From Phylloscopus collybita (lineage: Eukaryota; Chordata; Aves; Passeriformes; Phylloscopidae), in NCBI GenBank assembly GCA_027886175.1, contig JAJNNQ010000137.1, positions 10,358,001 to 10,422,000 on the forward strand: 64,000 bases of DNA, written 5' to 3'. Both the position numbers and the translations under genes were made by a program. Under the pieces are notes generated by a model, which made no database searches, was not told the DNA's origin, and saw only the letters and a program-made list of their open reading frames with translations. This document shows, piece after piece, positions 1 to 13,505 of the stretch (within the stretch, counting starts at the first letter, position 1; each line of letters begins with the position of its first letter).

Positions 1-3000
1 TCATGGGTGTGTCCTGGGGGCAGGATGCCCCTTGGGTCTGTGTGTGGGCTTGCTGATCAAATCCTCCAAGCCATCCATGTTTACAGTTGTCAATATCCTG
101 AGGAACAAAAATACTGTGCCAGGTGTATAAAGGAGCATGGTAAGGCTCAAACCAACAAAATTGTAAAGGTCTGCAGCTGAATATGGTAGTGGGGGGCCTA
201 GAACCCAAGGGGACAGTTCTGCCAACACACAGCATAAATTTATTTGGTGATTTCAGCAATCCCATCTACAATGGTAGATGTACATCTACAATGTCTAAAA
301 CAGAAAGAACAACCTGTCAGTTATGGTTTTATTTATCTGAGCACGAATAATATTCCCAAAAATGCTTTTTGCTTAGAATTACTGATTTGTGACAGTTCCT
401 ACCTCTCACACATACACAGGATTCAGTGTATATAAACCAGACTTGAGAATTTAATAACCGAGTTTCAAAGTCTAGGTTGTCTACATCCCAAGGAATTTGT
501 AAAAATTTGTACTTTAAGCTCTCTTGAAATTCTAACACCATTTACTTTAAGAAGGCATGGAATAAGAAAGAGAGAAGGTGCTATAAAAATAATAAATATG
601 CATGTTATAGTGTATTAGTCAATGCTTCAGTACACTGCCAACATATTTAGAAGCAATAAAATTCAGATGACCTGCAGAGGAGATGAACCTTGCTCTTGCC
701 CAACCTTGCTTTCATGAAAGGAGATAAGTGCTCTTGCCACACCATAAAACATTTTCTGGAACTTGCTTGGCAAGATCATTCACAACTATAAGTCATCTCC
801 CAAACTTGTCTCCTGAACTAAAAAAATGAACCTAATCCACTATAGAAAAGAGGTTGCAAGTGGCTTTATTCCATTGCATTGATGGCAGACTAAGGAAGAG
901 GCAGTCTTCATATAATTAAAAATCTGCAAATAAAAAGACTCAGGTCAGCACTGGCTTAGGATTGCATCTAGAGGAGGCTGCTGAGGTCATTGATTTTATT
1001 TTTAACTACTAACACATTTGTTTCAACTACAGAAGCTGCTCCTCAAAAGAACTCTGAGAATAAACATTCTTATTCACTGCTTTCTTTTTAAAAATAAAAG
1101 CAAAAAGCCTTGAAGATTAAGCTACTTATCACCACTTTCAGGGCTATGTTCTCCTTTTTTTCATGGCTTGTCTAGCTGGAGCCTCAAAATCAATTAACTG
1201 AAAGGTCTTCATCACCTCTGGAATTCCACTCATTCACATCAGTAATTACAGAAGGTCTCCATGAAGCAGTGGTTTCTCAAAGAGTTAATTGAAATGCAGG
1301 AACAGCTTAATACTGATTCAGCAGACTTAGCTCTAAACTTCAAAGGAATTGTGATTTACCATTTGGTTCTTTGTCTATTTAAATTAATCATGTTGCTTAA
1401 AGGCAAGGGAAATGAAACATTGGAGGCCTCAGTGTCATCCCAGCATAAATGTTAAAATACACTAGTCCTTTGAGACACAAATTCTGAATTTCATTTTTAT
1501 TTTTATTTCTTTTATAAAATATTTATTTCACGAAGTTTCTATCTCATCCATCTTTCCTGACAAACATAGGATTTTCCCCCAAATCTCTGAACTGTACACC
1601 ACATCTAGGTTTATTAATCTTAAATAAATGAACATAAGAAAACACCCCAGGGCCGGATTCAAGTTTTACAAAGGTAATACAAAGCTTATCAGATCTACAG
1701 TTTACTTACTCTTGAGATGGAGTAGGCTGCCCAGCATGATTCATGATTCATAACTTCAAATAGATACCTACCACTGCTTTAGATGGCCTGAGATTTGGCA
1801 GCAATTTATTTCAACACACATGAAACGAATCCGTTTCACACCTGCACTGTGGACTCGCATTTTGATCCCCAGATATGCAAAGACATAGATTTCACCCCAT
1901 AGACTTCCCTGGATCTGACATGCAATATCTTCTTGTTGCACTGCTGAGGAAGACTGACATTATGCCCACGTGTTATCCTCTGAAATGATGGGGGAGTTGA
2001 GAGAATTTAGCATCTTTGTATCTCCTCTCCTCTCCTTTTCCTCTCTAGCCTGCTCCATGCTGTAGCACACAACAGTGATTCCTTTCTTGGTTGGGTGAGC
2101 CAATAGGTCCACAAAAACCATGGACCACAGTGGCAACTACAATCCAAAGCTGCACTGTCCCACGCAGAAACATGTGCAAACCTGCTCCCTTGGGCTGACT
2201 CCAGGGCTGGGACACCATAGGAGAAAGATTAGAAAGATGTCTCCAATATGACAGGCTGGGAGGAGGATCTACCTTGTCTTGCAGAATTGTTAGAAGTGGC
2301 CCAAAAACACAGACTGTCTCTATGTCTTATTGTTGTTTTCTCCAAAGCAATTTTCTGTTTCTCAGTAAAGGGTGAGTCCTGAAAGACTCACAGCACAAGA
2401 AGAGACAGCATTTCCTCAATTTTCTGTGAGGATTTCTTTCCTGTAGAAACCCTCAAGAAGGGTAGTTGTTAGTTTTCTCACTTCTTAGATGTGCAATCTC
2501 CTCATTACAGCTTTCAAGATGAGTAGATAAGGGTAATTAGATATTTATCTTGGAGTGAGTGCAAAGTCTGTGCACCTTTCACATTCTTTGAAGTGAGAAG
2601 GGTCAGTTTATAGCACCCTTTCCTTAGTCATCAATTTCCTCTGTGTGTTTTCTGTAAATACAAGCTTAATTACTAGCTCTTGATTATTAATCACTGTCAG
2701 TGCAGGATAATTCTGTTGTGAAAAAAGACTGTAGTAAAATGTTCCTTTACTCAACAGCACAGCGCTGAGTTCTCACAGCAGTACCTCAGTGATTAAGACT
2801 GTGATTTTCAAAGTAACTCCAACCCACTACTGAATTGAATCCTAACCCCCTAAGGATCCTTTGAAAATCTCAGCTGGAAATTACTCTTCCATGTTTTTTG
2901 ATTTTTGTATCAACTACAGAACCATTATGGCTCAGATTGACTGTTCTTGTCTGTTTTCTCTGAGAGGCAGACCTGGTTTGGACCAGTGGCAATTGTGTGG

Positions 3001-4610
3001 TTCTGGAACCTGGTGGGAAGAGCACAGATGCACTTCCAGGTGTGACAGGAAGAGGCAGAGCTGATACCTGTCCCTGAGCTCCCCATGTCTGCTGAGGAAC
3101 CCTATGCACTGTGCAACATATGAAATGGAGTTGTTAACTCTCAGTCAGTTGTCTTTGTTTACTGCAGAGCTAACTGCAAGAGTGCCACCAACCACAGTCC
3201 CTTCCTCTGGTTTACCAGGGTGTAAAACACAGCACAACAGAACTCAGACCCTTTGGTGAAAGTTAGTGAGGAAAGTCAGGGTGCTGGGAGGCATCATTTG
3301 GGGAAGTGCACATTTACTGCAGTAATCAGAAGTGTGAGTAATCTTTGCAGAGCATTGCAGAAGAGTGTCACAACCTGGTCCTGAGAAATATGGATCTCTG
3401 AAAGGCTGGCTGGCCACAGCCCTTCTCATGGTGTTGCTACAAATGAGTTGTCTCGCTTCAGGCAGGAATCTCATCTCTCCTCCTCTTGGATATTTGCACT
3501 GTTTCAGCCTCAGCTCCTGATCTACAATTTACAGATGATTCTAGAGGGGTTTTTTTTCTTCTGCAGTCAGTATCAGCTGCTTTTCAGTTGTTCTCTATTT
3601 AACTACATGACACAACTGCATTTGTTACAGCTTAAATGCTACCTATCAGAAGCACTTTAGGACTAAAGTTTATAAATACAGGGGAGGGGTTTTGTGCAGC
3701 AAGTCATTAAACTTCAGTAATTTTGAGAGATTTAGAAAAATTCAAAGAGCATAGTTCCTTCCTTGTTTTTTCCTTTTCTTCTATAGGAGAAAACTTTTCT
3801 AGTGCCATGCTGGAGAAATGGAAAACAGGGATGGCAAAACAGCCATCACAGCTCCAAGAACTCCAGTGCTGGAGCACACAGAGCTTCACATGGCACTAAA
3901 ACCTACCATAGGGTCACAGTTTTGGTGTAGGTCCCTGCCCAAAGCCTGAATCTTCCAACACCAGCTTCTTTCCTTCCACAGTTGACCATCACCCTGTGAA
4001 GTGGAGCACTGGGGACATCAGAGTGGTGCTGCTCTGTGAAACATCTCTCTGCCTGCATAGTCTGGGTGGAGAGGATACCTCCCAAATCCAGCCTAGGAGC
4101 AGCAGCCCTGTCCCAGGTCCTGGCATGTTGCAGTTGCTACTATTTCATGACCCAGTCATAGAGAGCTGCTCATTTTTCTCTGAATTGTATCATGCTTCCT
4201 GCTTGCTTTCTGCTTTGATCCCACACACACAATTTTATTTTTTTAAAGGAACGTACATTTTCTTCTTGTATCTGAAATGTAGTACATCTCTATTTACCTG
4301 AATTCTGACATTATTAACTTTATTTGGCAAAATTTCATTTTCTGGGGGGAACGGAAATGAAAACAATATTCAATTAGTAATAAGTAAAGTTCATCCAATT
4401 TTATGAGCTGAGCTACTCACCTTCCTAGACCAGAGCTAAACGTGGGTAATGCTGGACATCCAAAGCTGGTCAGGCTGTTTTGAGGGGAAAAAAATAATAA
4501 CAACCAGTTCCAAGCACCTGAGTAAGTTGCCAGTAGTTAAATACTCTTAGAGAGCTTAACCTACACACGAGACTTCATAAATTATTGTGAAAGGTCACAG
4601 ATATTTCACA
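1..4610. other. Unique AT-rich non-coding DNA
   Basis: No repeat family, RNA gene or plausible exon is recognisable. Open frames here are all under about 105 codons and read as random sequence. A small direct duplication of ATGATTC lies near 1737-1750. The stretch around 1740-1960 has balanced composition and no low-complexity runs, as conserved non-coding DNA often does, but nothing in the sequence proves that. Confidence 0.6.
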
Positions 4611-5157
4611 GCTTACTATCTTTTCCCTGCTTTGTTTCCTTTTCAGTATCACAGATCTATTGGGGTTCCCAATACCTCTGAGGGTCCAGCCTTTGGAGAG
4701 AAATGGCTTAAATCACATAGCGAGATGGCATGGTCAAATGTGTCTTCAAAAATCAATGAAGGTTTAATAGATGAAAGAAAATAATACAAAACAACAAACA
4801 AAGCCGAGCACAGTGTAGGGACAGGTCCCATATACCTGCTACAACACCTTGTGAATGCCCCAAGCACCTTTGTTCTCTCTCTTTTCTACTTAACGATCAA
4901 GGAGGGTTCCACTGGCAAACTGCCTATAGGGAGAGGTACAGGATTTGAAGAGCAGCAACAAGGTCCAACAGGTGCTTCTCTCTTGGTATTGAGCCAATTA
5001 CTGTCAGGACAGCAAAGAACTTTCTGGGTCTTTTACCTTATAAGAAATACAAGGGTTGAGTCCCAAACTTTTCCCTATATGGAAAACAGTTGCTCGGGTG
5101 TGAGGTGCTTTACTACACAGATCTTTTCCCTGCTTTGTTTCCTTTTCAGGTATCACA
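4611..5157. repeat. Segment bounded by two direct repeats (29 bp identical, about 40-50 bp in all)
   Basis: A pyrimidine-rich 29-base string is identical at 4618-4646 and 5121-5149. Each copy is followed by TATCACA (4647-4653 and 5151-5157), with one extra G in the second copy. Similarity extends leftwards to 4611 and 5107 with a short gap. The sequences outside and between the copies do not otherwise match, so this is not a tandem duplication of the whole segment. On the minus strand the interior has an ATTAAA-type signal near 4760. The segment could be an old retroviral LTR or another insertion with unusually long flanking repeats. The identity of the repeat is certain; the nature of the interior is unknown. 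Confidence 0.6.
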
Positions 5158-6460
5158 TTAGACAATGACCAGGTAATATAGAAACAAACACTGTCTGTAG
5201 CACAGACCCTTGGAGCTCTGTATGGTTCTACTCAAGTACATAACTACTGCAGAGCAGAGGCAGCCCTTGGATTCCTAAAACTAATTGTAGCAATTGTGAA
5301 AAAATTGCCATCATCAACTTAAGTCAAGCATTACCACGGCATCAATGACTTTTGCTCAAGACCTAAGGTAACAGAGAAGTAGCTATGGCATGTCTAACCA
5401 CAGTGCAGTGAATTAGTTTAAATTATTTGTACTGTAGATCTATCAGCAAAGATTAGCATCAGCAGTATCCCTCCTTTTATGCATGTGTGTGTGGAGTAGG
5501 AGTTAACAGTTTTGGCTGTATTAACCTGTCAGATGAAACAGATATTATATAATATGGCACATCTGCCTTTGCTCTAGACTGTATTATATGTGCCTCTCTA
5601 AAGATGAGACAGACAAATTATCCTATTTAGCTGTATATGTAACAGCCTGAGGCAACTGAGAAGGGAGTTCTGCCATAAAATTTATAATTGCTGGAGGCAT
5701 GTTTGTCTCTGGTTGATGAAATTTTGAGCATCCTATTTTATACTTCTCAGAAAGAAGCACCTACTCTGTTCCCAGCCTCTGGTGTCAGAGCTGACACCTC
5801 ATTTCTTGTTTTTGCTGTGAGATCAGTCACCTGTGCCATTTCCACTTAGGAGCAAGGCTGGTCTGAATTGGGATTCCCAACCCTTGCTATGAATACCATC
5901 TTTTAATTGTGGTTGTACAGGAAAGAGTAATATTTAAATTTTATGTTCAATATTCCTATTTCTGTTAGCCTGGGCAGTCCAGAAGTGTCTGGAGTGTCTG
6001 TGACTAGGAATTCCTCTGTTCAAAGGTCGAGACCAAGATGGAGTGAAGCACTTCCTAAATCATCTAGAAGTGTTCCTAACTGTTCCTACATAAAGTGGAT
6101 GGTTTTGAGGCTCAGTATCCCACTGGTGCCTGTTGGATAGGTGTAGCTTGGTGGCACACACATGCTTCTGCAATTAATAAATTTTTTTTCCTGGCTGTGT
6201 TAATTCTGAACATGAGGTCTGAAGGGGGACCCAGAGGGAGAACACCTGCAGCTACAGAAGAGATAGGTCATATAGAATGATACATTTGTAGGAGTCTCAA
6301 AAATCACATAATTGAAACCCCCCAGGCTGAGGAGACAATCGAACCTAGCTCTGTTCCTGCTGATTTAGCTCCTTAATTAGAGGCACTCAGTGTTAGATCA
6401 GATTTTTAATGCCAGGCAGTTATAATTGCTTTGCCTTGTCCCAGTCCATGTCCCCTGGTG
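5158..6460. other. Unique non-coding DNA
   Basis: No gene or known repeat is seen. A short GT run lies near 5485-5493. Open frames (longest about 65 codons) show no family resemblance. The last bases adjoin the LTR that starts at 6461. Confidence 0.6.
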
Positions 6461-6742
6461 TGTTGCAATACGACACAAATGAACGACACTCACTCACTGA
6501 GATGTCCAAGGCAAAAAATGGGCAGTTTATTTACAGACCTTGACATTTATAGAATTCCAACAGTGACCATGGATTGGCAGAAGAAAATCTTCTTCTCCAA
6601 ACACATTGGTCAAACTAACAGTCCATCAATTCTCTCTTCCCCCAGAAAAGAATGCAAAACAATTATTATTTACATGAAAAGTGTGTTAAAAACTCCACCA
6701 CGAAAAGTAGAACATCAGAAGGCTGAAAAGAACAGGGCGACA
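6461..6742 (-). mobile_element. Short endogenous-retrovirus LTR (solo, minus strand)
   Basis: Read on the minus strand the element starts TGTCGCCC (at 6742) and ends TTGCAACA (at 6461), the TG...CA ends expected of an LTR, over 282 bp. In the expected order it carries a CCAAT box (6605-6609), a TATA-like CTATAAA (6546-6552) and AATAAA (6526-6531). The signal sits close behind the TATA-like box, which implies a short R region. No internal retroviral genes flank it, so it is probably a solo LTR. The flanks GGTG (left) and GGTA (right) are at best a degenerate 4-bp target-site duplication, so the ends may be off by a few bases. It shares CACATTGGTCAAAC and the TGTCG / TGTTG ends with the LTR at 17069-17480, which suggests one family. 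An open frame of 156 codons running across it is a chance frame. Confidence 0.7.
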
Positions 6743-7768
6743 GGTATGCCAGAGCAGACTCATCCCAGGATTAGATGGAGCTCTGCTGCCTCTTGTCTGT
6801 GGCTCATGGCAGAGCTTGTGAGAAGTGGGTTCCTGCTCTGCAGGAGAGGACATGGCCACCCAGCCATGTGCCCAGGCCACCCTGTCACTGCCAAGGAGTA
6901 GAGCAGGGACAGCCTTGAGATGCAGGGAGCTGCTCCCAAGGGGCTGCAGTGTCTCATTAGCCCCCTCTGAGGCTGTCTGAAACTCCTCTGGAAATGACAG
7001 CTTAACCACAATACCTACAGGTGCCTTCTGGCACACAGGTGAGCCCGAGAGAGGCATCACCCCACTCCATCCTGCCTCTGCCCACAGAGAGGAAAGCTGA
7101 TGTACAGGCTGCAGGGAGCACAGCTTTACACTGCAGCAGCTACCTGCCTAATGATTTTGACGTAGCCAAAATCTGTATATACCTTGATCCTTTAAAGATG
7201 TTTTTGTCAGGTCAAAATATGTTTATTTTCCTTTCAGGAGTAGCTTAGATCACTTAAAGCAGCCCATAAAGCTTTTTTACTCACTTTTTCGTGGTATTCA
7301 AAGTGTTTTTCCTTCAAGGGATGAGAGAGTGAAATACTTCCTTGCTTCTACAGTAACTTAGAAGGAAGGAGGAAACAGTGAGAATGAGCTGTCAGCTGGA
7401 TGACCCCATCATCTCAGTACCTGCCTGTGTTACGAAGCTTAGGCACAGAGAAGTAGTTTCCTTTTGGTGCAGGGAATAGATCAGATCCAAGAAAGGGTCT
7501 ACTCTCTCTTTCCTGGCCTCTTTTGGGAATCTCAGACTATAAGGAAAACTCTGTCCTTTTCTCTCTACCTGTCAACACCCTTGCCCTCTGCTGTAGGATC
7601 TTTTTGGCACTGCTGTGATGAATTTCTTTTCAGAAATTATTTCAGAGGCAAGAGGAGATCTTTGTGTCCTGCAGCACATCCAAGGCACCTGCACCCCTGC
7701 TCAGTGATGACCCCTCAGGAGCTGCTTCCTCTCTTGCTCTCTGATGAGTTGCTGACATCTAAAAGATA
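6743..7768. other. Unique non-coding DNA
   Basis: No recognisable gene. The first 350 bases are somewhat GC-richer, with overlapping open frames on both strands (up to 124 codons). That is expected from composition and not from coding. No repeat family is recognised. Confidence 0.5.
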
Positions 7769-7816
7769 CTGAACACACTGGACAGTCAAGGACTGAACAC
7801 ACCGGGCTGTCAAGGA
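7769..7816. repeat. Tandem duplication, 24-bp unit, two copies
   Basis: Two adjacent 24-base units, each beginning CTGAACACAC and ending GTCAAGGA, differ at only a few positions. This is a small local duplication without obvious function. Confidence 0.85.
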
Positions 7817-8397
7817 CAGAACAAAAGCATTTTACTACTCCAACTGAATTACTGAAAGCAGTTTTCTATCTGTAACTGTCTTGGGTTTGTGTGTGTGTGT
7901 CACGTTTGAATATATCCTTGCATAGGGTTAATAGATACTCTTTGGAGAAAGCTGCTCACAGCAAATTAATGAGACATTCCAAGACAGAAATCTTACCAGC
8001 TAATTAAATTACCTGCCTAGCTTACTAGAATTAATCACTGGTATCTCAATATATTTGTGTAAACAGACAGATTTTCATGTAAATTAAGAGATGTTTGAGG
8101 AGGCTGATGAATCTCTGTGGTTTGGCAGTTCTAATACTTAGTACAGAAGACATGATAAAATTACTAGAAACTATTCTCTTTTACTGCTACCACATATTCT
8201 TACTACTTTACCAGTTTCTATATCACACAATGGGATTAGCCTGCTCCCTCAAAGGAAAAAAAACATACATCTTGTGAAGTCTGATTTCTGACATTTAATA
8301 GTCAAGCATGAGAGCAACTGTAGCTGTCACACAAATGAGTTTTGGAGAACTTCCTTTTGTTGGAGATCCATATTTCTCCAGAAGGTTATGACAATGG
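7817..8397. other. Unique AT-rich non-coding DNA
   Basis: Nothing is recognised apart from a short GT run near 7889-7900. Confidence 0.5.
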
Positions 8398-8446
8398 AAA
8401 AAAACCAAACAAATAAAACAAACAAACAAACAAAAAACCAAACAAA
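8398..8446. repeat. A-rich (CAAA)n simple repeat
   Basis: This purine-rich stretch is made of CAAA and CAAAA units with two ACCAAA interruptions. No retrotransposon body is seen upstream that would make it a poly(A) tail. Confidence 0.85.
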
Positions 8447-11400
8447 ATTAATAGATACATTTTATACTTAAATAACAGAGGGCTTAAATATTTCTCTCTA
8501 ATCCACTCTCTGCTTTCAGGGATGACCACTCCAGTAGAGGAGAGAAAGGTTTTAAGATTTTCTATCAGGAAAGATGCTAGAATAGGAATAAAGAAAAGTG
8601 GGTTCTTTCTCTATCTCTTGTTCCAATTCAGCTGCATGAGCCACTTTGTCCTTCAGTGCCTAACTTTCCTCTTGCTATTTGTTCCCTGTATCATCAGTTG
8701 CAATGCATCCCCTGAAAATGCTCTACTACTTCCTATAAGCAGTGAGAGACGAATAAGAATAGAGTAAAATAAGATTATCTCAGTTTACTGCCTTCAGACA
8801 AACTATGAAATTCAAATTGATTTAATAAAATTTAAGCTTTTTTTCAATTATATTATGGAGGATGAACAGACCTATGTACGTACGTATGTATACCTAAGTA
8901 ATTTTTCATGTGCAAAAACAATTCCTAGGGTAGGAATTTATTATTCTGGTCTTACATTTCCACTAGACCTAAAGATCCACATCCAAAAGTCTTCTCTCAG
9001 CAGCTGTATTGACATTGAGCAATTCATCCCTGGATACAGATGATGAAATTGCATTTGCTACAGCAAATGTTGGAAATCCATTCCATGAAGATTTGGGTAT
9101 AAGGCTGATCTGGCTTTATTCCTGCCAGGTTAAGGAATGAAAATTCAGACAGGCATAACTCCCAGGATGGGGCTGCATAGTCCATCTCACAATGTCTGTT
9201 CTGCTGCTGCTTGCATGTGGTGGATCAGCATTAGAGTTATTACAGGTAGAGAGGAAATTCCGCCAAGGATGATGGAATGATTAAATTATTGATTCCCTCT
9301 TCCTCTGGAATGTGCCATCAATCTCAAATATTTTTTCAATTACAAGGCTTCCTGTATTTCCATTTTCCAGAAAGCTCCAGCATAAGCAAGATCAAAGATT
9401 GTGCTTTCACATAAATGGTTTCTTTTGTGGAACATTATTTTAACCCATTCCTGTCCCAGAACATTCAGAGCCATACTTAAATTACTTTACTTTTCTTGGT
9501 GATGTTTTCCTTTTAAAGATTCATCTGTGCTGTCTCTCCTAGGTTCATGAATTGTAGTCCTATGTCTGAACGTATTTCTCTGGCTTTCAGAGGTCAGTTC
9601 ACAGCATGCAAAGTTCACAAATGCAGAATGATTAGGCATCACTGCCATCAGAAATATTTGGGCTCTTTACTTTTTGTCAGCTAAAGAACACAATGTGGAG
9701 TACCAGACCCCACCAGCACTGATCTTCCAAGAGGGTTGGCTTTGGTTTAGGACTTGAATCCCACTTCTTCCCTTTTTCTGTTTGTGTTAGAATATTTACA
9801 GAGCAAAATCCTGCTGCCCTAAGGCTTTTTCTTAAGAGTAAAAAGGAATTGCCTTTACTCTTGCAAGATGTATTCTGAGCTCCCTAGCAGCATTTCACTG
9901 CATGTTTTCCATTATTGGTGATGTGGGGTTTTTTTCCCCTTAGGTCAATCCAACCAAAGTGTCATACAGTATTCCAAATGAGGTTTTCTTACTGTTATGG
10001 ATGCTGTCATCAGTTCTTCCTTGTCTTCACTTAAATCACCTTGTTTGATCCAGCCTGGGTTTGCATTTTCCTCTTACTCATCCTTCTTCTCATGTGAGAA
10101 ACAGTTCCTCAATAATGCTGCCATGTGATATCTGTTCTGTTTATGTCTCATTTAATTTCCTTTTGTGTGATTTCTGCTTGGCTAATTACTATGCCTTTCA
10201 AGCACTTTGCTTAAATAGACTGAGACCTTAAGTATCACACATATTCACCACCACAAAACCCCCTAACCTTAACCAAACACAAAAAACTTAATGTGCATTC
10301 TCTTATTAAGGAAAGCAAAATTATTTTTAGCCAAGTTTAACAAGGGTGAGGTGAACTGCAAATAAATTGCTGTAATATTCCAAGGAATTATGATGAGGTG
10401 TAAGGTAACATTGGTACTGTCTACTCAGTCTACTTAGGCATCTTAATTAAACTGTGATTTAAAAGACCACAGGAGTGTGATTCGAAAGGCTGTGCTGTGT
10501 AAAGGCAATGAAAACAAACAAGCACTTTTGAGGGGCTCAGTTGGGCATGCTGGTGCTTTGAGTAGGCTAAATTCAAATGTTCTCCCTGGTGCCCACCATG
10601 GAACAGCACTGTCTCCCAACTAGCATTCTTTATGAAAATTAAAGAAGTATTTTCCACCCAGAGGGACACAAGAGCTTATGAGTTTCAAATGCAATATAAA
10701 ATAATGTAGATATTAAAGCATTTCAATTATTCCTGTACCTTGCTTCCATGAATCCTCTTGTTTCTGTGAGACATTTCTAACTCATGATATCCTGTCTATT
10801 TGGGCTGATATTTCTTCAGTCTTGACTGAAATTGGCTTAACTTTTAATATAAAAGTACAAAATATGGATCATTTTTTAATAAAGCTTTGCTGTGTGTATT
10901 CCTGGAAGACTTGTGGGATGTGATAGTGTTAAGACAAGACAGACCAGTTAAAATGAAATACTTAAAAAATCTCTGAAGATTTTATTTTCTTTGAAAGTGA
11001 TCAAGTGGGAAAACACAATTATCTAATGACTGATTATTTCTCCCATTAATAACCAATTAACTGTACAGTTCAGAAGATCTGTCCGCTTTGCCCTTTGTAG
11101 TGTGTTTTTGCCAAGCAATCTGTTGTTTTCAGCTTATTTCCTGGCAATAAAACTAACTGGTTTGTTGTTTTCTCACCCTACTCTCAATAAGGTCAATCTC
11201 TCTGTTCACCTGACACAGGTTATAAATCCTACTACAGCCCTTTTGATCATAACACCAGGATTATTGACAAGCTGCCAAAACATGGGTTATAGTTAGTGCT
11301 TTTCTGGGCTTCAGTATTGACTATATGCCCTACCAACAAAGCAGCATCATCATAATAATTTCAATCCCAAAGACAACGGGTCACGGGTACCAAGTAGTGA

Positions 11401-13485
11401 ACGACTGCCAGGCTGAGCCTTGTGGCAGAAATAGCTGTCTTACAAAATGCAGTAAAGTAATAATGGTTGTGAACAATTATGTTTCAAGGTGGAATTTTAG
11501 AAGAATAAGGGCCATCAAGATTTCTGAAATATGACACTGAGCAGTTTCATTTTCCATTGCAGACCTTTTGCAAGAAATGCTCTTTATAACTCGCTTCTTT
11601 TCTCCTGATATGCAGAAAGGACAAAAATTCATCTCAGTTTTGTAACATATATACTCTCTATATAAAACAATTTGTTAATAATCAACACAATGTTCTTGTA
11701 TTGTTGTGTCTAGCAATATCTGCTAACATTCATCAGTAATAAAATTTTAACTTTAATAAAAAGACAGAGCCTAGATGAGTGAAGAATGTAAACAACCTGG
11801 AAAATAGTCCTTGTACACTGGATGTATTCAAAGATTGGTGGCTCAGGACTGTTTCCAGCCTTGACTGTAGTTTCCAGGCTTTGTCTGAGAGATGTTAATA
11901 TTTGAATTATTGGTTTCTCAACTACTTCCTTGCCCAGGCTACAGGGAGAAAGAGTGACGATCTATGTCATGTTCCCTTATCTAATCTTTGAAAAAGTCTA
12001 TTGAGAACGTCACACTGTGACTATTTTCCTGGGCTTTTGAGTAAATATAAAGGAGGAAGAAATCTGTCCATTTTTGTATTGGAAATTGAGTATATCATTA
12101 GCTGCATGCTATAAAAAGCTTAAGTGTGTATTTAAGCTGGTATCAAAGGCCCATGTTGAGGTAACACCAGCTGCCCCATAAATAAATTACTGTGGGTGGC
12201 TATGTATTGGCTGCTTGACACTGAAACTCAGGCCATCTGGAGCTATAACCTTTATTAATTGCTCAGTTCCTCTTTAATCTCTACTTTTAAAAATAAAGGT
12301 ACTATTTTCTATAAAGTAGAACTTTTACTGTGTGCCCTGCTAATTTAGAGAACACATAAGATTTTAGGGCCAATGCATTGCTGTTCCTCCCAAAATACCA
12401 AGATGCTTTATAGACAACTGAGCTGAAGAAAGCTGAGCGTTCACTGCCCTGTTACTCTTGCTAAGGGTACCTCTAAGTGCAGTGCATTTTGACTGACTTC
12501 TGACCATTTTTCCATATAAGATGCTGAATTTACTCTCAGACTGTTTCAGAAGCATCTCAGCTACGTGGTCTCAGGCAGTAAGCTAGAAGAAACTCATCTT
12601 GCTGGTCCATCAAATTCCCAGGAGATTTCCTAGGGAATCAGACTCTGGCTGCCATTTGTCTGTACCCTACAGCCAACACAAAACCAGCTTGAGCCATGCC
12701 TTGTATGGTGTGGGCTCATCACTGGGTAAAGAGTCAAAGTTGTGAAGTGTCTCAAAGCAGAGGAGAATTCAGACTGTGGTTGTGACCATATAAGCCCCTC
12801 CCCAGTGGAAAGAACAGGAGGGAATAAAGCAACAGCTACTTCAGGAAAGACTGTCCTCTGTTCTTTTTATGATACTCCGTGCAGAAAAGGCTAAACCAGA
12901 AATCTAGAAAGAGGAATATTTGTCAAGGTAAAGAATTTCAGGAAGCTGTCTACAGTAACTATTGGTGAAAAGATGTGATCAGAGATGAAGAAGTTCAGCA
13001 CAGCACAACACACCCCTGCACCCCCAGGGGCATCGGCAGAGAGAGCCTGATGCCTTTCCCTTTGCCTTTATTTTTGTTCATGGTTGCATGGCTTTGGTTA
13101 TAATTTAAATAAGATTAGAAAATGCACAATCCAAAGTGCAATACCTCAAGCATTGATTTTAGCTCTCTGAAATGGGGCATACACCTGCTTTAAATACCCA
13201 ATGCAAAGAGCCTGGTAAAGTCTCCAAATTCACATACAGTCTCTGTATAGGCTTCTGACTTTACAAAAGTTTTAACAAAACTACAGGAAGGACCTACAGG
13301 ATCATTCTGCTTCCATATGGCTGAGTTGGAAGTGTCACAACTTCTAAATGTATTTTATGAACCTCAAAGGGTCATAAAACATTTACCAAAATAATATTTT
13401 TAATTAGATTTAATTTGTTACTCTGCTTTTCACTCAAAAGAAAATACAGCATTAGAGTCGCTTCTGAGTAATTGGCTTTTTTCTC
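8447..13485. other. Unique AT-rich non-coding DNA
   Basis: No gene or transposon recognised over 5 kb. A small alternating GTAC/GTAT tract lies at 8873-8892. Open frames stay under 82 codons. Segments near 12170-12300 and 12360-12560 are free of low-complexity runs and could be conserved non-coding sequence, but this cannot be judged without alignment. Confidence 0.6.
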
Positions 13486-13505
13486 AAAAAAAAAAAAAAA
13501 AAAAA
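13486..13505 (+). repeat. Poly(A) run of 20
   Basis: Twenty consecutive A follow TTCTC. No retrocopy body or polyadenylation signal is evident directly upstream, so I treat it as a simple repeat and not as the tail of a processed pseudogene. Confidence 0.9.

Noticed and set aside
6431..6901. 156-codon open frame on the plus strand
   Set aside because: It runs antisense through the LTR at 6461-6742 and into unrelated flanking DNA, so it is a chance frame.
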